A stretch of DNA of 53,851 nt, from positions 1 to 53,851 of the forward strand of contig JAKSYS010000422.1 of assembly GCA_022925895.1 (NCBI GenBank), given 5' to 3'. The position numbers and the translations under genes were made by a program. Below are positions 11,680-21,772 of the stretch, piece after piece. Each line of letters opens with the position of its first letter. Positions within the stretch are counted from its first letter, which is position 1. Under the pieces are notes generated by a model. That model saw nothing but the letters and a program-made list of their open reading frames with translations. It made no database searches and was not told where the DNA came from. This stretch comes from Fragilaria crotonensis. Taxonomy: Eukaryota > Bacillariophyta > Fragilariophyceae > Fragilariales > Fragilariaceae.

Positions 11680-12271
11680 TGTTAGGAATCTACCGTCACT
11701 CTGTCACACTGTCTCTCGTATTACTGTAAGGTTAAACACCATACGGTAATACAATAGACAGTCCATTATTTTTCTTAGTCTGTCCGTGACCCGTTCCCGT
11801 AGAATGCTACGGATCAGAACCTGGTACTACCGGTCTGCAACACAAAACTATTTGAATTTACTTCCTATGTAATTCAAATCATGAGTGTTGTTGATAACTT
11901 CAACAACACTCTTTTTACTATGGACAACACTTCCCAAACACCACTCAGGAAGTGGGACTAAGACAACACTTCATTTGTGAGACTCCAACTAATGTTGCAA
12001 GTCTCACCTTCATTTTTCATTCCAATTCATCTTATAATTTCCACAAACCAAAAACAGTAAAGGCCTTTACTACTTAGCATCTACATTTCTACATCCTTGT
12101 ATCAACAAATCTACCGCCATGGTGTATGTCTACAAAACACCATCGCCCAAAGCTGGACGATCCGTCAGGTCGCTTCCTCACCTGTCAAGTCCAACGTTAG
12201 ACTTCAAGGTCCTACTAACCTTAAGTCTACCGTCGGCCAGTACTCGTGCACCGATCACACGAACACTGTCA
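11680..12271 (+). repeat. 3' LTR
   Basis: 592 bp, same ends as the 5' LTR and followed directly by GGTAC, the second copy of the target duplication. Its single-base length differences from the 5' LTR (one extra T near 11912, one missing T near 12169) cancel, so the two LTRs have equal length. Confidence 0.95.
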
Positions 12272-12276
12272 GGTAC

Positions 12277-12669
12277 CATCGTCAGTTACATACATGACCT
12301 ACAGTACCCCCAGAGAGTTGTCATCGCCAGTACTACTGCACTTCATCGCACCGTATGTTTTACAGTAGCATCTGTGAAGCAACCTGTTAACAGCAAATTC
12401 TGTGAGTATTCCATCCAGTAACTTTGAATCCGTACAGTATTGTACTTCAGTAACGTAAGACACTGTCGTTCAGCATGAATTACCATCGATTTATGTACTG
12501 CAGAGCTGTAGTGCGTGTCAATGTACGTAACAGTACAACAGTACCCCAGACCCCAGAGTGGTCTTTCTCCATAACAAACAAACGCACAGACACATATACT
12601 ACCAGCTACCAGGTAGTATAATCTATACAGTCCGTGCGTCCATACTCGGAGTTCGGAGTACTACCTGGC
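12277..12669. other. Gene-free stretch, GTAC-rich
   Basis: Contains many GTAC-bearing strings (CAGTAC, GTACGTAAC, CCAGGTAG) and no ORF I would support. It is the right flank of the retrotransposon target site. Confidence 0.5.
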
Positions 12670-13924
12670 ACTAGTGTCTAGCCTCCCGGAGCCTTGGGGT
12701 TAATTAACCCCGTCAATTGCCTTAATTAACCCCGTCATTTTCGTACGTGTGCAAGACGCTTTTCTGTACATTTAATACTACGGACCACATAAAAAAGTGC
12801 TCCAATTGCAGTCATCTATGTTACAAGATGACGATACTTAAGTGCATCCATTTGATCCATTTTCCTTTTCTTCATTTTCAGTGGAAGTCACTGATGTGAA
12901 AGAAAAGCGCGATACTTGATTTTTTCATCCGCAATCAGTCTCTGACTAAAGGTGTGCAAAAGTGCGTAGAGTGTGGTAGATGTTCTACGTACCTTCAAAA
13001 CAGTTTTTTTTTTTTTGAAGTCCAAATTCATTCAACTCTGCACAGACAAATTGAGACGTTGACAAAACATTACTGAGTGACCGATGACCGACAACGTTTC
13101 GAAGTATCTGGCATCCTCACTCCTTAAGCCGAGCGCTGCGAAATCATATTCTGACACTTAATTCAAAATCTGTCATAGTAGAGAATTTTTTTCCAACGCT
13201 TGGTATAAATTCTACACGATTTCTGTGTGGAAATTGTCCGTTGGGGTTCCTTTTTCCGATCAACCTATACTTGTGAATTCTTCAAACTGGTGAAATATCC
13301 TGCGTACTTCATCACCATTGAAGGTATACTGAAGATGATGATCACATCAGTTTTTCTATCATGAGATGAGAATGGTCTAAAACCGAGGGATCCGAAACCA
13401 CCTCATCCTCCGTAGACTTTGGTATACATTCTACACGATTCTTCTACGTTTTTTTCTGGTTTGATGTCTTTCTAATTGATTGCTGTCGCTTAAATATTGA
13501 GCGGCAGACAAGTTTCATGTTTAGAAACAATACTTCAACGTATTTGACACACAATAGTCACCTGACTTTTGGTTGAATTTGAGATGAGCGTAATCAAACG
13601 GCAGGCCAAAAGGAGTGTCCGAAAAGTGAGTTTTACGTAGCATCGGGTATTATTTCTACTGCTTTTCTAAATCAGAAATGACAGGAAAAAATCAGAGGGT
13701 CAAGAAAATTGATGCAGAAAAACTATTGTTTCTCGATGAAAAACAATATGCAGATACTGGGCTTTGACGGCATGCACATTCATGGGGTCCTTGAGCCACT
13801 GCCCAAGTTTCTAGTCCAACGGAAGATTTGCAACTAGTAGCGAACAATTTTTGTGATGTGCAAATACGGGGTTAATTAACCCCATTTGGGGTTAATTAAC
13901 CCCGTCGGGAGGCTAGACACTAGT
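12670..13924. mobile_element. Non-autonomous TIR element with TTAATTAA palindrome clusters
   Basis: A perfect 19-bp terminal inverted repeat: ACTAGTGTCTAGCCTCCCG at 12670-12688 and its complement at 13906-13924. Just inside each end is a pair of GGGGTTAATTAACCCC-type palindromes (12695-12735 on the left, 13868-13903 on the right). No ORF lies in the 1.2 kb interior. If ACTAGT is the target duplication, the inverted repeat is 13 bp (GTCTAGCCTCCCG). The superfamily is not clear. Confidence 0.75.
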
Positions 13925-13943
13925 ACAGTACCTTGTATGATAT

Positions 13944-14529
13944 GTCATATCCAGGGGTGTCCTATTTAAGGCGACCGTGCCGGCGCGCCTAGCAGCGCCT
14001 TAATTAGTTAATATAGGCGCTTTTTTGGACCTTCAAAAAGGCGGTGTAAGGCGGTGGGGGTTAGGGGTTAGGGTTTTGGGGATTTAGAGTTAAGGTTCAT
14101 GACTGTACAGAGCAGCTGCAACGCTCATCCCCACTTCAGTCCATCATGAAAATAACACTGCCAACAGACCTCACAGCTCACCATGAACAATCATGGAAGT
14201 AACTTCAATTGTTTCAGCTTTTTTCACTGCAACAGTTGAGTTCCAAGTCCAAGTAAAGCATCTTGCTACTGGCTACGGATATACTGGAGTACTGTACAAC
14301 AAGGTACTGTATCCATGTCTACTGTATGTTGTTTATTATCTACTGGAGTACTGTAGTACTATGCTACGAGAATGCTCCGTACAAACTTACACGTACAATT
14401 CTACACGATGGTATGTTTGTAGCGTAGAATCTACAGGACCTTATTTAAGGCGCTATTTCAAGGCTTCAAAAAGGCGATTGGCCCCAAAATTAAGGCGCCC
14501 GCCTTAAATAGGACACCCCTGGTCATATC
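13944..14529. mobile_element. hAT-type MITE with 8-bp target duplication
   Basis: Terminal inverted repeat CAGGGGTGTCCTATTTAAGGCG at 13952-13973 and its perfect complement at 14500-14521. The CAGGGG start is typical of hAT elements. Flanks are an exact 8-bp direct repeat GTCATATC (13944-13951 and 14522-14529), the hAT duplication length. AAGGCG/GGCGCC words recur inside both ends and could be subterminal transposase sites. At 570 bp with no transposase it must rely on a hAT transposase elsewhere. A telomere-like GGTTAGGGGTTAGGG string (14058-14074) lies inside. Confidence 0.9.
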
Positions 14530-15231
14530 ATATGCATTCTGTCCTCTCAACTCTGTACTCTGTACTACACCAGGTGTATTATTCCAAGATTTTGGCACGA
14601 CCGATCTTGTGCTTGGCGAGGACCTCGGAGTATGGTTTACTGTCGAGACAAAAAGGTCGTATGTTACGACACGCACTTGCCCCGCTTGTCCTTCCAATCC
14701 GTGCGGGCGGACAAAAAGTACTCCGAGTACTACTGTACATACCGGTGGAGCTTTACTTATACACTGAAACAACAAAAACGAATGGTATGGAGTGTGAAGG
14801 ACGCATGTGAGCTTCATAGTACCAGGTACCTTGAGTAGTACCAGGTACAAGTATGTTGAGGAACACAGAAAAAGCAAAAAAGGGAACCACGTGGTCGTAG
14901 GTCCTGGTACAATCCCGCAACCTCCGCAACTCCGAGCCCGTAGCATTCCTGACCTGGTACTTGAGTTCATTTAAACTATGCATACGTGGTACTGGACATT
15001 AGTGCATATGAACATACTACTAGTAGAGTACACAATACACATGAATGAGTCCTGCATTCTACGTTGCTGGTACCATGGTACCTTGGAGCACTTCTGCGAA
15101 TTGAAACATTGTGTGCTTTTTCTGCTCACAATCTGCAAGATCTCGAATATACTCGTGATTGCTTCAGAACTAGGTTTCAACCTTCAACGCTCAAAATACA
15201 GCTCATCTCCCACAACAAGAACAATCCAACC
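14530..15231. other. Gene-free stretch upstream of the first reeler-like gene
   Basis: GTAC-rich (for example GGTACCATGGTACC at 15069-15082, and several CCAGGTAC). Overlapping ORFs on both strands here lack any protein-like pattern. The proximal 150 bp presumably hold the promoter of the gene at 15232. Confidence 0.4.
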
Positions 15232-15749
15232 ATGATCTTCCGCCTCTTCGTTGCTTCCTTCATTCTTCTCGCCACACAGGCATATCCCACCTATACTGGC
15301 AGCTGCAAAGCCGGGAACTCTCTTGCGGGGTCTCATTTGAAATCTCCTTCCAAGGGAGCCTTGTCCGCGTACGGGCTCGTCCTCAAAATTGGAGGCAAGT
15401 CCCTTAGCCCTGGCACCACCTTCTCGTTCGCCAAGGGAACACCATTGGCGATTTCGCTTAGTGGTAACAAGGCCTTCAAGGGCTTTCAAATGCGAATTGG
15501 TAGCGGAAGTGCAAGCACCCTTGGATACTTGAAGAAGGGCTCACATCCAATGTTGTGACCGATAAGCAATGTACGAACATCAAGATTGGAGGAATCTCTC
15601 ACAACAGCGCCGCATCCAAGACTTCTGTTAAAGGGATCATCTCAGTTCCCACGGCGAAGAGTGGCCTCAAGCTCGAAGTCACGGTCGTGGTTAGTAACGG
15701 TGGTACTTCTACTTGGTATAAATCTACCTACACGTTAAATGCCGTTTAA
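15232..15749 (+). CDS. Secreted reeler-like protein, copy 1 (frameshifted)
   Basis: Starts MIFRLFVASFILLATQA, a signal peptide with an AQA-type cleavage site, chosen because it aligns with the start of the paralog at 19409. The mature part shows reeler-domain landmarks: GSC near the start, FKGFQMRIG, LGYLKKG, a Cys (DKQCTN), GISHNS and VTVVVSN followed by a Trp. Reeler domains occur in extracellular proteins; their role in algae is unknown. Compared with copy 2 one C is missing at about 15543, giving a stop at 15556-15558; the remaining third is open in the next frame to 15749. Total length is 518 nt against 519 in the paralog, so this is a lone deletion: either real inactivation or sequence error. 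Confidence 0.75.
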
Positions 15750-16960
15750 GGTCAACATCCAAGAATTCGGGTTGCTGTTTGTTCCCTTCAAGATACATTG
15801 ACATATCAATCCAAGCATCTTCAATGATTATCAATGAACATGACACTGCGCGATCCCTCTTAGTTTAGAATTTCGGCTTCATTAAAAGCAACATATAGTC
15901 TCTACGTCCTGCGCCGTTATCGGCAGGTACTAAGCCTTCCCACCACGACACGGTGCTTGAACAAAAGGGTTTTCACGACGAATTGAATGCTACAACACTC
16001 ATATCGCACGCGTAACAAAGGTGAATGCACAAGAAGGATCATTTCACTTGATAGCTAATAAGTGCCCGCCTCTACAATCAACCTAACATCGCCTCCAGTT
16101 TCTGCTCTGAGTACCATGGTTAAGGGTGCTCCAATGTCCAATTTCTGCAGTACTCGGAGTGCTTGGTACTGTACTCAGGTACCAGGTACGCAGAGATTGT
16201 TTTGCCTCACACAACCGATCTATATGATCATACTTTTTACTGGTACCTGGTACGAGTACATCTAGTCGTCAATCGTCGCTACCCTCTTCTACTACCGTAT
16301 CAAATAGGAAATGCATCCCAACTGGTACGATACTGTTGAGTTGGAGGCGAGAAATCAATACTGTTGTACTCCAGTCTCCAGTGCAATATAGTATCCGGGG
16401 TGTAGATTTGGTGTACTGAAGTAGCATGTATCAGGCTTGGAATAACATCCACATGCAACCCTGACGCACGTAGGGTCATAATTTCATATCCAAATTTGCT
16501 TTGGGTGCAACCAGGCATTGTGCGTCGATTCATACTAATGTGTAGTACCAGAAAAGAACAATATGATTGTCTATCAAAGTCTTGAGTTCTTGTTTTTTAC
16601 ACCATTGCTTCAAGACACTGATCACCATGAAAGATCAGAGGGTTTACAAGCAAATATTGGACAGCTTGATGTCCAGCAGTGTTCATCGGTTGGGTCTGGG
16701 AGAGCAACATGACTATCTGTGTGTGTAATCTGAAAACGTGGGTCTGGGAGAGCAATATGACTATCTGTGTATGTAATCTGTAAACAGGACGAGGCAGGTG
16801 ATCCCAGAAGAACTGATGCAGCCAATGGTTGAACATAAGATCTTTCGATGTTCCTGACCCCGGGGCCAGTGATGGCGATTCATGCCTTGGTAGGCTATGT
16901 GCTAACACTGTTTACGTTTCGGAAAAACAATTTCATTCTATTTTCCAGATCGTCTACATG
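15750..16960. other. Gene-free stretch with a 48-bp tandem duplication
   Basis: No supportable gene. 16691-16738 and 16739-16786 are two copies of a 48-bp unit starting TGGGTCTGGGAGAGCAA, differing at a few positions. GTAC strings are frequent around 16150-16260. Confidence 0.5.
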
Positions 16961-17520
16961 GTTGGAGAACAGGTTCAAATGACGGAAATCCTACGAAGTG
17001 TGCCAAAGTCAATGATTTTGTTAAGTATCTTAAGTAGCTGGAAGGTAGGAAACAAGAAGAAGAATCAAAGACGCGGCATCCAATGGAAGAAAGAGAGTTT
17101 TGGCGTCTGTGTGAAGTTTTCAAGACATTTAGTGGCTCCCACAGTTCAGGTATTTGGAATCTTGGAATGCCGGCCGGTGCTTTGTCAACTTTCAGTTTCT
17201 CATGATAGCCAGAATTGACAACACAACACATATATTTCTGCTGGACCACATTTGCTTGTGTGCACAACCATTTTGAGAATGCATTGCTGAAAACAAGGTT
17301 GAACTGGAGCAAGATTTACAGGATGAAAGGGGGGATGCACTGTGGCAGATTATGATTGGTAGTATGAACCTAATTTCCTGTGTATTCATCAATTTGTTGT
17401 GGTTGTGGCTTGTTGAATACAACTTGAGATTGAAAGCAACCGCAATCGCCTCACCTTACACTTTTGCATTCTCTGATGATATCACAGTACCTGGTGGCAG
17501 ACACGAGGCAAAGGAAACTG
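16961..17520 (+). pseudogene. Decayed Crypton-type tyrosine recombinase
   Basis: Read across frames on the plus strand, this matches, block by block, the recombinase of the Crypton pair at 41.9-47.0 kb: GNPTKCAKVNDFVK near 16988 (pair: GNPTQSKDVLDLLK), then MEEREFWRLCEVFK near 17082, ENALLKTRLNWSK near 17272 (pair: SHSLKVRLNWSK), and GSMNLISCVFINL plus ASPYTFAFSDD near 17356-17480. In-frame stops and several frame changes break it (for example TAG at about 17029). The catalytic HxxR and Tyr part is not recognisable downstream, so the copy is truncated. It lies between the two reeler-like paralogs, on the same strand. Confidence 0.65.
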
Positions 17521-19138
17521 CTCCAAATATCGATCCCTTTACCTTGCTTGTTGTTTGTATCCTTGTTGGTAGAAAAGGCATCACAGTTGCCATCATCCCA
17601 ATCAAAGCATGTTTGTAGTGACACAATAAAGAGAATAGGAAGAAGAAGAACTATCCAGTATACAATGAGTGTCAATCTCAAAGTGGTGGTAAGCCAAAAC
17701 TGAACACCATGAATGGTGAGAATTGAAGTTGAGCAGAAACAGACACACCGCAGAAGTCAGAACAAAAGTGTTTGATGTACTCAAAAGGGAATTTCTGTTC
17801 CAAGGGGACAGTTTTGCAAGTTTTGCAAAAATATAACCGAGGATCAGTTTTGATTTCAATAAGTTGTTGTCCCCCAGTTTAGATTTTTGATCATGAAGGC
17901 CGGCGAAGGCGACAAAACCCCCGAAATTTCAGTTTTTTGATTTTTGATTTTTGACACGAAAAGGGTGAGCGTAATCGAAAACCTTCTACTCTACCGGTAG
18001 CATAGTGGAGGTCGGCGTACTCCGTACCTGGTACAGTTTATACTAATCCGATCCGCATTGTCGGGTTGGTGACCTGGAGACGTCGATGCTGGGTTGTTGA
18101 GTCGTGATTTGCTGTTTCAGTGGTTCCATGACATATGAGATATGAGCATATGCCACATATGTACCAGTCAGTTATTTGTTAGTTGTATAGAAATGGTTTT
18201 GTTTCGTTGACACGCACTTCTATCTATTTTGGAGAGAGGAGAATTTTATGCACGATTGATCCAGACGTCCATTCGAGCCTCAATCACGCGGCCACTCCGA
18301 TGATTTCACAGTACATTTGCTCACGATAGCATGAGAGATTTGATTTTGATACGATCGATGCCTAACTAAGTAATAAGTGAATATCTCTAGACAAGTGGAG
18401 ACTTCCATACTGGGTTGCGAAGTCGTGATTGGGCTGTAGGACTTCAATACAGGTGGATTTTTGGGTTTTCAATCTTATACAGTACATGTCCTACTAGCTA
18501 GTAGAGTAGTACTTTAAACTGTTCCGAGGCTTCAGCAGCATCTTTCTTCTATATAAAATGTTTTACAACTCCAAGTAGGGTACGATTGAACGATGTCATC
18601 ATAATGCCGCATCCAGGAGTAAAGGAAAAAAAAAAACACAAACAAACCGTAGGATTTTTTTAAACGACCATAAATGCAAATTCTCTTCGACAATTGCACT
18701 GTCATATTGTCATTAACGAGGTGGGCTATGCAGATACGCATATTATTCTGCCTCTCATAGTTACTGTACATGCGACACGAGGCATGAACATGTGGATCGC
18801 CCACCTTGTATCGATGCTTGACATTGGGCAAGATCGATTGACGATGACATAATGTGTATGTATGCGTATTGCATATTAACGTCAGTGCACCGGTATGAGT
18901 CGATTACCATAGTACAGTACCGGTCGGAGTATCCTCCGGGCACAAGTATGATATGCTTCACATTCCCATCGACCACAACGGGTACCTGGTACTTGTGCAT
19001 GTATAGTACAAGTGCATCGTACAGTAGGTTTCATTGTGCCCATACGTAGGTCCCCTTCTACGAGTAGACTACTGTACTGAGAGGACCTTGGTTCGGTTCT
19101 AATACTCCAGTGCCATTTACGGCACAAGCCGCCTATCA
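17521..19138. other. Gene-free stretch with a diverged direct repeat
   Basis: No gene supported. Two similar segments of about 40 bp, GAGACGTCGATGCTGGGTTG (18076) and GAGACTTCCATACTGGGTTG (18397), each continue into a GTCGTGATT string, about 320 bp apart. The stretch is AT-rich from 17860 to 17970. Confidence 0.4.
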
Positions 19139-19203
19139 CGCATGACGCATGACGCATGACGTATGACGTATGACGACTTATCATTTTCAATATATAAAAA
19201 AAT
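19139..19203 (+). promoter_or_regulatory. Promoter of reeler-like copy 2: five phased TGACG boxes and a TATA box
   Basis: TGACG occurs five times at exact 7-bp spacing (19143, 19150, 19157, 19164, 19171), the last two in ATGACGTAT context, followed 16 bp later by TATATAAAAAAA (19191-19202). The gene's ATG is at 19409. TGACG is the half-site of CRE/bZIP factors, and TGACGT-type elements act in cAMP/CO2-responsive promoters of Phaeodactylum. Function here is inferred from sequence and position only. Copy 1 lacks such an array. Confidence 0.5.
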
Positions 19204-19408
19204 ACATATGCATATGTGCCACAAGCACTCGGAGTAAGCACAAATTTCGCACAGGAAGTTGCGCTTGGTATTAATTGTTTGTAGAAGCTACGAGATGTAT
19301 CTGATTCTGCCCGAGCTCCACAGCAAAGTCATCCGGTCCTCACAGGTCTCACACACGCCGATCCAGATTCTCGCAAATCGCCATTTTATCACAAAAATTG
19401 AAGCCACG

Positions 19409-19927
19409 ATGTTCTTCCGCCTCTTCCTTGCCGCGTTCATCCTCGCCTCCGCCCAGGCATATTCCACCTTTACCGGCAGCTGCAAATCCGGGAACCCACT
19501 TTCGGGGACTCACACGAGATCTTCTGCCAAGGGAGCTTTGTCCGCGTACGGGCTCGTCGTCAAAATCGGAAACAAGACCCTCAGTCCTAGCACCGCCTTT
19601 TCGATCGCCAAGGGAAAATCGTTGGTAATTTCTATTAGTGGTAGCAAGTCCTTCAAGGGATTTCAAGCGCGTATTGGCAAGGGAACCGCAAACACTCTTG
19701 GATACTTGAAGAAGGGCTCCACATCCAATGTTGTGACTGATAAGCAATGCACGAACATCAAGATTGGAGGAATCTCTCACAACAGTGCCACTCCCAAGAC
19801 TTCTGTTCAAGGCATCATCTTAGTTCCCTCTGCCATCAGTAGTCTCAAGCTCGAAGTCACGGTCGTGGTCAGTAACGGGATTGCCTCTGTTTGGTACAAA
19901 TCTACCTACACGTTGAATGCATCCTAA
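19409..19927 (+). CDS. Secreted reeler-like protein, copy 2 (intact)
   Basis: 172 residues. A signal peptide MFFRLFLAAFILASAQA is followed by a single domain with reeler landmarks: FKGFQARIG (about residue 85), LGYLKKG, DKQC, IGGISHNS, KTSV, and LKLEVTVVVSN with a following Trp. I chose the ATG at 19409 rather than the upstream one at 19259 because it begins the signal peptide and matches copy 1. The two copies are highly similar over their whole length and lie 4.2 kb apart in the same orientation, an old tandem duplication. The likely location is the cell surface or frustule-associated space (inference). Its promoter region has phased TGACG boxes and a TATA box. Confidence 0.8.
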   Translation: MFFRLFLAAFILASAQAYSTFTGSCKSGNPLSGTHTRSSAKGALSAYGLVVKIGNKTLSPSTAFSIAKGKSLVISISGSKSFKGFQARIGKGTANTLGYLKKGSTSNVVTDKQCTNIKIGGISHNSATPKTSVQGIILVPSAISSLKLEVTVVVSNGIASVWYKSTYTLNAS

Positions 19928-20434
19928 GGTCGACATCCAACGTTGGTTTGTTCGTCAAACCAATTTATGTCATCAACACTCCCTTACATGGACATGAGCA
20001 GATTAATCCAATAATGCTTAGCCCTTAATGAAAACATGTATGCTGCTGGATTTCTTTTCAAACGGAAGGCGGATGCGTCACCTAAGGTCGCTCTGTGGCT
20101 CACTACAAGTGCTACAGCTAATGCTGTCCTCAGTCCTGCCTGTGTATGTCATATGCGTATTACCAGACCATGTGGTGGACCAAATCACAGAATACAATGA
20201 AAAAAAGACAAGTCCACCACAGCAATCTGAATCCAGGATTTGCATACCTCATGATTACTGCAGGAAGTCATCATTGACCATTGAATCATGAATAGGCTAC
20301 GTGCTGTCAGATGCATGTCATGAAACAAATCCTGTTGAAAAATGGCGATCGTCTGAGGCGCCTCACCAAACCATCATCGCGAGCAATGAAGATGAAATAC
20401 TACAAAAGGAACGACTGCTACTTTTTGGATTGCC
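19928..20434. other. Intergenic, nothing recognised
   Basis: 3' flanks of two converging genes; no ORF with protein-like features. Confidence 0.4.
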
Positions 20435-21598
20435 CTATCGTCGTTCTTCAACGTATGACACGACAAAATCCATGACATCTTCCATGAGAGGATCGCAGAG
20501 CAAATCATGGTACGCGCCTTCCAGCAAGAGCACCTTCTTATCCTTGGATTGTGCCTTTTGCTCCAGAAATTTGGTCTCCTCGGCGGGGACACCGTAATCG
20601 CAGGTACCATGCACGGCACAAAATGGTACAGTCAAGGAGGGAATGATGAGGTTTCGAACATCTTCAACGCCCGTCAAGAGCTGGACGGCAGTCCCTAAGG
20701 TAAAGGGGTGTCCGCATGCTTCAAGTCCCATTTCTCGGTTTCGTTCGTTGGTGTGTCGCGCCAAGACTTCCGGGTCGCACCAGATGCGATCTAGTGAGAC
20801 GGGATTCGGCATGAAGAATGGCGTCCAAGTGGGATATTTGGGAGCCAAGAAGTAACGCAGGGTGTAGGTGACCGGAAACGGTGGTACATCTCCCACAATT
20901 GCAGGTGCGAGTAGGATGATTCCTCGAAACTCAGGTGGCGCCTTCGAAGGGTCGGTCTGAAAGGAATGCGCCGCGTGGAGAGCGAGGCAACCTCCAAAGG
21001 AATGACCACATAGGAACAATGGTGTTGAGTCGTGATGATGCGACGCGGCCAAATGAGCAAAAGCAACCAAGTCCGACAAAGCCCGCTGGTAGTCCTCGAG
21101 AAACATACGACGACCTTCCGAATAGCCGTGACCGAGCTGATCCATGGCGTAGAGTGCGTAGCCACTTTTTACAACGAAATGTTCGATCATAGCAGCGAGA
21201 CCGAGTTTTCGACCGTCCTTGGCAATCATCGCGCCTCCCGAATGATCTTGAATTCCGTGATGGAAAACAATAATGGCTTTAGGTTTCTGGTCTCCTGGAG
21301 GTACAAACTTTCGATAATGTAACTGTTTATGTTCGAAAGCGCTTTCGAACCATCCGTGTACGCAACCAGGCATTTCGCTTTCCATTTCTTCAATTTCTTC
21401 TTTGGACGGAAACCTGTCCGGAGGAATCCCAAGATGAACAGTCTTACCCCATAGTTCATAGGGATAGGCTGGTTCAGGCGTCGATTGTGTCTGTTTCTTG
21501 TTGCATCGTATCAAAGCAGCAAGTCGTCCTGTGATGGTTGTAGGCATAGGACCAGTTGGGGAGGATGTCGACGCGTCGGCAGCTTCTTGGTTAGCCAT
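20435..21598 (-). CDS. Monoacylglycerol-lipase-like alpha/beta hydrolase
   Basis: 387 residues. Serine hydrolase of the MGL/Hydrolase_4 group, likely releasing fatty acid from monoacylglycerol or a lysolipid. The oxyanion strand is VFHHGIQDHSG (about residues 111-121), followed by AMDQLGHGYSEG (151-162), typical of MGLs. The nucleophile elbow is CGHSFGG with Ser200. The acid is probably Asp334 in HGTCDYGVP and the base His364 in GAYHDLLCD. The first 45 residues are Ser/Thr/Pro-rich with no clear signal peptide, so the protein is likely cytosolic or lipid-droplet associated (inference). Intact and without introns. Its start is about 170 bp from a small TIR element. Confidence 0.88.
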   Translation of the reverse strand: MANQEAADASTSSPTGPMPTTITGRLAALIRCNKKQTQSTPEPAYPYELWGKTVHLGIPPDRFPSKEEIEEMESEMPGCVHGWFESAFEHKQLHYRKFVPPGDQKPKAIIVFHHGIQDHSGGAMIAKDGRKLGLAAMIEHFVVKSGYALYAMDQLGHGYSEGRRMFLEDYQRALSDLVAFAHLAASHHHDSTPLFLCGHSFGGCLALHAAHSFQTDPSKAPPEFRGIILLAPAIVGDVPPFPVTYTLRYFLAPKYPTWTPFFMPNPVSLDRIWCDPEVLARHTNERNREMGLEACGHPFTLGTAVQLLTGVEDVRNLIIPSLTVPFCAVHGTCDYGVPAEETKFLEQKAQSKDKKVLLLEGAYHDLLCDPLMEDVMDFVVSYVEERR

Positions 21599-21772
21599 GG
21601 TATTCTTTGTGGATCACTTCTGGGAGCAAGATAGTCTTGAGTTTTGTGAGATCTTTGATGATGCAGCTTTTACATGTTTCGCGTAATGCGATATGGGATG
21701 GGAGCTTCGTACGACACAAACTGACGCGTGAGATCACTTGACACCTCCTCAACAGTTCCGAGTTCCGATAGC

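Larger units (their letters stand above)
568..12276 (+). mobile_element. Full-length Ty1/copia LTR retrotransposon
   Basis: LTRs at 573-1164 and 11680-12271 begin TGTTAG and end GTCA. They are flanked by the direct repeat GGTAC (568-572 and 12272-12276), the 5-bp duplication expected of a copia integrase. A TGG primer-site start follows the 5' LTR and a polypurine tract precedes the 3' LTR. Domain order is Gag zinc knuckle, protease, integrase, reverse transcriptase, RNase H, which is the Ty1/copia order. At about 11.7 kb it is roughly twice a usual copia element, mainly because some 4-5 kb of coding-like DNA precedes gag. Reading frames are broken many times by single-base indels. Diatom copia elements (CoDi groups) are the likely relatives; no search was run. 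Confidence 0.95.

Noticed and set aside
12670-13924. CACTA-type transposon
   Set aside because: The left end reads CACTAG but the right end gives TAGTA rather than TAGTG, and no 3-bp duplication is seen.
14052-14081. Telomere or interstitial telomere array
   Set aside because: Only two imperfect TTAGGG-like units, lying inside the hAT MITE.
14193-14970. ORFs of 90-170 residues on both strands
   Set aside because: They overlap the hAT MITE end and GTAC-rich DNA and have no protein-like pattern.
16829-17218. 129-residue ORF in the fossil region
   Set aside because: The frame matching the recombinase motifs is different and carries stops; this ORF is a shadow.
17352-17618. A functional small membrane protein
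   Set aside because: Its sequence aligns with part of the Crypton recombinase and is flanked by stops and frame changes.
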